Shown: piece by piece, positions 50,110 through 54,006 of the stretch
Numbering within the stretch: the stretch's first letter is position 1
Layout of the letters: each line of letters starts with the position of its first letter
NCBI GenBank assembly: GCA_902522915.1
Contig: CABYXQ010000003.1
Location: 1 to 54,006 of the forward strand
DNA length: 54,006 nt
Direction: 5' to 3'
Source: an uncultured Pelagibacteraceae bacterium
GTDB taxonomy: Bacteria > Pseudomonadota > Alphaproteobacteria > Pelagibacterales > Pelagibacteraceae
The notes under the pieces: model-generated
Database searches by the model: none
What the model saw: only the letters and a program-made list of their open reading frames with translations
What the model was told of the DNA's origin: nothing
Position numbers and translations under genes: made by a program

Positions 50110-51172
50110 ATAATTTTTTTAAGCCATTGAATGATGCTTTTGAAATCCCTCTTTCTGTAATTAGTCCCGTTACATATTTTGCTGGTGTTACATCAAAAGC
50201 TAAATTCATTGCCTTACTTTTATTTGGATAAATTAAAACTTTTCTAATTTCATTATTTTCATCAATTCCTTCAACATATGATAATTCTTCAGAATTTCTT
50301 TTTTCGATAGGAATATCTTTTGCATCTTTAATATCCCAATCTATTGTTGAACTTGGAAGTGCAACGTAAAAAGGAACATTATTATCATGAGCTGCTAAAG
50401 CTTTAAGGTAAGTGCCTATTTTGTTACAAACATCTCCATTTGATAAAGTTCTATCAGTTCCAACTATACACATATCAACATCACCTCTTTGCATTAAAAT
50501 ACCCCCTGTGTTATCAGCTATAATCGTATTTGGTATTTCTTCTTCATTTAGCTCATAAGAAGTTAAATTTGCACCTTGGTTTCTTGGTCTTGTTTCATCT
50601 ACCCATACATGTACCGGTATACCTTTCTTATGAGCATGATAAATTGGTGATGTTGCAGTTCCCCAATTAATTGTCGCTAACCAACCTGCATTACAATGTG
50701 TTAATATATTTACTGTATCTTTCTTTTTGCTATAAATTTTTTCAATTATTTTTAGTCCATTAATACCTATATTTTCACAAAACTTTTCATCTTCACTACA
50801 TATTTCTTTGGCTTCATTTAAAGCTATATCTAAAATTTTATCACTATTAATTCCTGATAATTTTTTCATCATACGATCTACTGCCCATTTTAAATTTATT
50901 GCTGTAGGTCTAGATTGGATTAAATCTTCTGAGCTTTTTTTAATAAATTGTTGATCGTTATTATTTTGAATAGCTAGTACAATTCCATATGCAGCTGTTG
51001 CACCAATCAGAGGTGCTCCTCTTACCTCCATTGTTTTAATAGCATTAATTGCATCTTTTATTGTTTTAAGTTCTTTAACAACAAATTGATGTGGAAGTTT
51101 TGTTTGATCTATAATTTTGACAACTTTTTTTTCAAACCAAATAGTACGATATTCTTTGCCTTCAATTTTCAT
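50099..51172 (-). CDS. mtnA: S-methyl-5-thioribose-1-phosphate isomerase
   Basis: TIKDAINAIKTMEVRGAPLIGATAAYG, LTHCNAGWLATINWGTATSPIYHAHKKGIPVHVWVDETRPRNQGANLTSYEL, IVGTDRTLSNGDVCNKIGTY. Confidence 0.95.
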   Translation of the reverse strand: MKIEGKEYRTIWFEKKVVKIIDQTKLPHQFVVKELKTIKDAINAIKTMEVRGAPLIGATAAYGIVLAIQNNNDQQFIKKSSEDLIQSRPTAINLKWAVDRMMKKLSGINSDKILDIALNEAKEICSEDEKFCENIGINGLKIIEKIYSKKKDTVNILTHCNAGWLATINWGTATSPIYHAHKKGIPVHVWVDETRPRNQGANLTSYELNEEEIPNTIIADNTGGILMQRGDVDMCIVGTDRTLSNGDVCNKIGTYLKALAAHDNNVPFYVALPSSTIDWDIKDAKDIPIEKRNSEELSYVEGIDENNEIRKVLIYPNKSKAMNLAFDVTPAKYVTGLITERGISKASFNGLKKLFKK

Positions 51173-51208
51173 TTAATAATAACTTTGCTCTTTAATATAT
51201 TTTTTCAT

Positions 51209-52078
51209 TTATTTAAGAACTCTTCCTGCTATTATTTTAAGTTTTTTTATTGTTTTCTTTGTTCTTTTTTCAGGTGCTGTAATTATTGCTACATCCAAAC
51301 AATTATTTGTTGGATCATTTGGATCAATATGATCTTCAAAATTATCAATTAAATTTTTAATCATTACTTTTGCTTTTTCAGCATTACCTAACAAAACTTT
51401 AATTACTTGCTGAACATCAACATTTTTATGATCAGGATGCCAACAATCAAAATCTGTTACCATTGATACGGATGCATACCTTATCTCTGCTTCTCTAGCG
51501 AGTTTTGCCTCAGGCATATTAGTCATTCCAATAACATCTGCTTTCCATGATCTATATAAATTAGACTCTGCGAGTGTTGAAAATTGTGGTCCTTCCATTA
51601 CTACATAAGTGCCATTTCTTTGGTATTCTATATTTGATTTTTTAATTGCGGCTTCACATGCATTCATTAAACCATTCGAAGTTGGATGAGCCATTGAAAC
51701 ATGAGTTACAATCTCATTATCAAAAAATGTTTTATTTCTTGCAAAAGTTCTATCAATAAATTGATCAACAATAACAAATTTTCCAGGTATTAAATCTTCT
51801 TTAAGAGATCCCACTGCTGATACAGAAACTATATCTGTTATACCTAGTTCTTTAAGAGCGGCAATATTAGCTCTAAAATTTATATTTGAGGGATTAATAA
51901 AGTGACCCCTTCCATGCCTAGGTAAAAAATAAACCTCTTTGCTATTATAATGAGTTTTTAAAATTTGATCTGAAGGTTTTCCCCATGAAGTATTTATATC
52001 AAGCAATTCTCTATCTTTAAATTCCTCAACATCATAAAGACCACTTCCACCAATAATTGCTAATTTATTTGTTGTCAT
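51209..52078 (-). CDS. mtnP: S-methyl-5'-thioadenosine phosphorylase
   Basis: LAIIGGSGLYDVEEF, FLPRHGRGHFINPSNINFRANIAALKELG, VVMEGPQFSTLAESNLYRSW, VIGMTNMPEAKLAREAEIRYASVSMVTDFDCWH. Confidence 0.95.
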   Translation of the reverse strand: MTTNKLAIIGGSGLYDVEEFKDRELLDINTSWGKPSDQILKTHYNSKEVYFLPRHGRGHFINPSNINFRANIAALKELGITDIVSVSAVGSLKEDLIPGKFVIVDQFIDRTFARNKTFFDNEIVTHVSMAHPTSNGLMNACEAAIKKSNIEYQRNGTYVVMEGPQFSTLAESNLYRSWKADVIGMTNMPEAKLAREAEIRYASVSMVTDFDCWHPDHKNVDVQQVIKVLLGNAEKAKVMIKNLIDNFEDHIDPNDPTNNCLDVAIITAPEKRTKKTIKKLKIIAGRVLK

Positions 52079-52119
52079 AGTCTAAAAATTATTTATTTAT
52101 ACTTTAATATTTAACTATT

Positions 52120-52647
52120 ATGAATTTAAAAAATTATATTAGATCTATTCCAGATTATCCGAAAAAAGGTATTTTATTTAGAGATATTACTACCTTAATT
52201 AAAGATGAAAATGCATTTGCTGAAACTATTAATCAAATAGTTGAACGTTCAAAAAAATATAATTTTACTAAAATTGCTGCAATCGAATCTCGTGGTTTTG
52301 TTTTTGCTTCTGCCGTTTCTTATATTCTAAAAAAACCATTTATTATGCTTAGAAAAAAAAATAAATTGCCTGCTGATGTTCATTCTGTTGATTTTGAGTT
52401 AGAATACGGCACAGCAACAATCGAGGTTCATAAAGACTCTTTAGATCATAATGACACAGTATTAATAATTGATGATTTAATTGCAACAGGTGGTACTGCC
52501 GAAGCTGCTGCAAAACTTATTGAAATGTCGAAAGGAAAGGTTGCTGCTTATATTTTTGTTATAAATTTATTTGATTTAGGTGGATGTGATAAACTAGTTA
52601 AAAAAAACTATAAAATTGAAAATTTAATTGAATTTCCTGGTCATTAA
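52120..52647 (+). CDS. apt: Adenine phosphoribosyltransferase
   Basis: IRSIPDYPKKGILFRDITTLIKD, AAIESRGFVFASAVSYIL, VLIIDDLIATGGTAEAAAKLIE. Confidence 0.95.
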   Translation: MNLKNYIRSIPDYPKKGILFRDITTLIKDENAFAETINQIVERSKKYNFTKIAAIESRGFVFASAVSYILKKPFIMLRKKNKLPADVHSVDFELEYGTATIEVHKDSLDHNDTVLIIDDLIATGGTAEAAAKLIEMSKGKVAAYIFVINLFDLGGCDKLVKKNYKIENLIEFPGH

Positions 52648-52655
52648 TAAAACTT

Positions 52656-53351
52656 TTATACACTCATTATTTTATTTACTTTATCCTTTAATTTTAAATC
52701 AATATACAGACAAGTTACACCATACTTAGATGCAAGAAAATATCCACTTTTAACTAACAGTTCATGAATATTTGAATTTAGTGTTTCTTTTATATCGTAA
52801 ATATTATCTTCAATGCTAATCAATTTAGGCTGAAATTTAGAAAAACTAAAATCAGAGATAACATTAAATTCGTTTCCTTCAACATCGACATTTAAAAAAT
52901 CAATTTTTTCAATATTATATTTTTCTAACAGGGTATCTAATTTATAGGATTCTATTTCAACTTTATTTTCATTTATATTGGTTAATGAATTTTGTTGATT
53001 AATTAATCCGTTTTCATAGTAATGAGTTTTTCCATTAGTATTTGAAATTGCGCCTCTTACATTGATATCATTAGGTCTTGATATATTAAATAGATCAATC
53101 GATATTTGACTTAAATCAACATTTAAACCACTCCATCCATTTTTATAAAGATAATTAGTTAAAGATCCTTTAATTGGATGATAGCATCCAATATCTACAT
53201 AAAAACCTTTTTTAAACTCTTTAAAAAATCTTCTTATAAAAATGTCTTCTCCATATTCACCTAGGTGTGAGTTTTTAAATGAATTTTTAAATATTTTTAA
53301 TCTCTTATAAAAAAAGTAAAAAAAAGAATTTTTAATTAAATCTTTTTTCAT
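52656..53351 (-). CDS. FkbM-family methyltransferase
   Basis: GFYVDIGCYHPIKGSLTNYLYKNGWSGLNVD, IDFLNVDVEGNEFNVISDF. Confidence 0.88.
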   Translation of the reverse strand: MKKDLIKNSFFYFFYKRLKIFKNSFKNSHLGEYGEDIFIRRFFKEFKKGFYVDIGCYHPIKGSLTNYLYKNGWSGLNVDLSQISIDLFNISRPNDINVRGAISNTNGKTHYYENGLINQQNSLTNINENKVEIESYKLDTLLEKYNIEKIDFLNVDVEGNEFNVISDFSFSKFQPKLISIEDNIYDIKETLNSNIHELLVKSGYFLASKYGVTCLYIDLKLKDKVNKIMSV

Positions 53352-54006
53352 AATCTATAAGATGAGTTTTTTCCAAACATTGAATTAAGTAGTCCAAGAA
53401 ATCTATATAAATGTTTTGTAAAATTATACTTATTAAAAATCATTGCAAAAAAAATTATTTTTAAAAAACTTTTAATCAAACTTCCAGAAAATAATTTAAA
53501 AGCATATACATAACTGTAATTTTTCTTATAGTAATAAAAAGATGACCACATTAGATGCCAATTTCTTAATTTTAAATAAGCGTATTCATTTCCTGGCTCT
53601 GTAGCAAAAGATCCTTTTTCACCATAATGATCGATAATTAGATCTTGGCTACTAAATACCAAACCTCTATTAAGCTTTATTCTTTTACAAAAATCTGTCT
53701 CCTCATAAAATAAAAAATAATTTTCATCAAAGAGTTTTTTGCTACTAAATTTATTAAGATCAATTAGCATTGAACATCCCACAACCCAGTCTACCTCTTG
53801 AAGATTTTTTTTATTAATAGGAATTATTGGATTAAATTGTTTTTGTTCAAATAAACCATATGCAGGTTTATTCATTTTATTTTTTTCATATTGAGATCCT
53901 ATAACATGGAAGTCAAAGTCCTCATTTAAGTAGCTTTGGATTTTTGTAAAATAATCATTTAAACAAACTAAATCTGGATTTAAAATTAAAACATATCTAG
54001 TATTTA
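53348..54006 (-). CDS. Glycosyltransferase family 2 (rhamnosyltransferase-like), truncated at the window end
   Basis: Frame is open to the window edge (NTRYVLILNPDLVCLNDYF upstream of the track ORF); VDWVVGCSMLIDLNKF, DENYFLFYEETDFCKRIK. Confidence 0.85.
   Translation of the reverse strand, partial: NTRYVLILNPDLVCLNDYFTKIQSYLNEDFDFHVIGSQYEKNKMNKPAYGLFEQKQFNPIIPINKKNLQEVDWVVGCSMLIDLNKFSSKKLFDENYFLFYEETDFCKRIKLNRGLVFSSQDLIIDHYGEKGSFATEPGNEYAYLKLRNWHLMWSSFYYYKKNYSYVYAFKLFSGSLIKSFLKIIFFAMIFNKYNFTKHLYRFLGLLNSMFGKNSSYRL

Noticed and set aside
1-54006. CRISPR arrays, phage genes, transposases, rRNA/tRNA genes
   Set aside because: None seen on reading the window; intergenic gaps are too short for most, though a dedicated tRNA/ncRNA scan was not possible.

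Overview
This is a very AT-rich, densely coding window. Gene content and order suggest a streamlined alphaproteobacterium of the SAR11/Pelagibacterales type (inference). I support about 60 protein-coding genes and saw no rRNA, tRNA, CRISPR array or mobile element by eye. Recognisable blocks are: a purine operon (map-purB-purC-purS-purQ-purL-bolA-grxD); rpsD/trmJ-like/cimA/cysS/nadE/class II DAHP synthase/glmS/glmU C-terminal domain; the methylcitrate cycle (prpD-prpB-prpC); nrdAB; dusA/rpoZ; an octopine/arginine-type ABC importer without an ATPase gene; and a polyamine/methylthioadenosine neighbourhood (fused speD-speE, FucA-like class II aldolase, mtnA, mtnP, apt). Surface-polysaccharide genes (GT9, GT17, GT4, FkbM, GT2) are scattered and sit at both edges. 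The most interesting signals are: (1) a set of genes sufficient on paper for polyamine synthesis plus an aldolase-type MTA salvage ('DHAP shunt'), with no mtnB/C/D/K seen; (2) a TrpB2-DUF1015 gene pair that may link serine phosphorylation to tryptophan synthesis; (3) a GlmU reduced to its acetyltransferase half; (4) tandem NrdR-like boxes 31 bp apart upstream of nrdA; (5) a perfect 11-bp hairpin between the ABC binding-protein gene and its permease; (6) a methyltransferase reading frame with no ATG/GTG/TTG start. All assignments come from reading sequences by eye; no searches were run.
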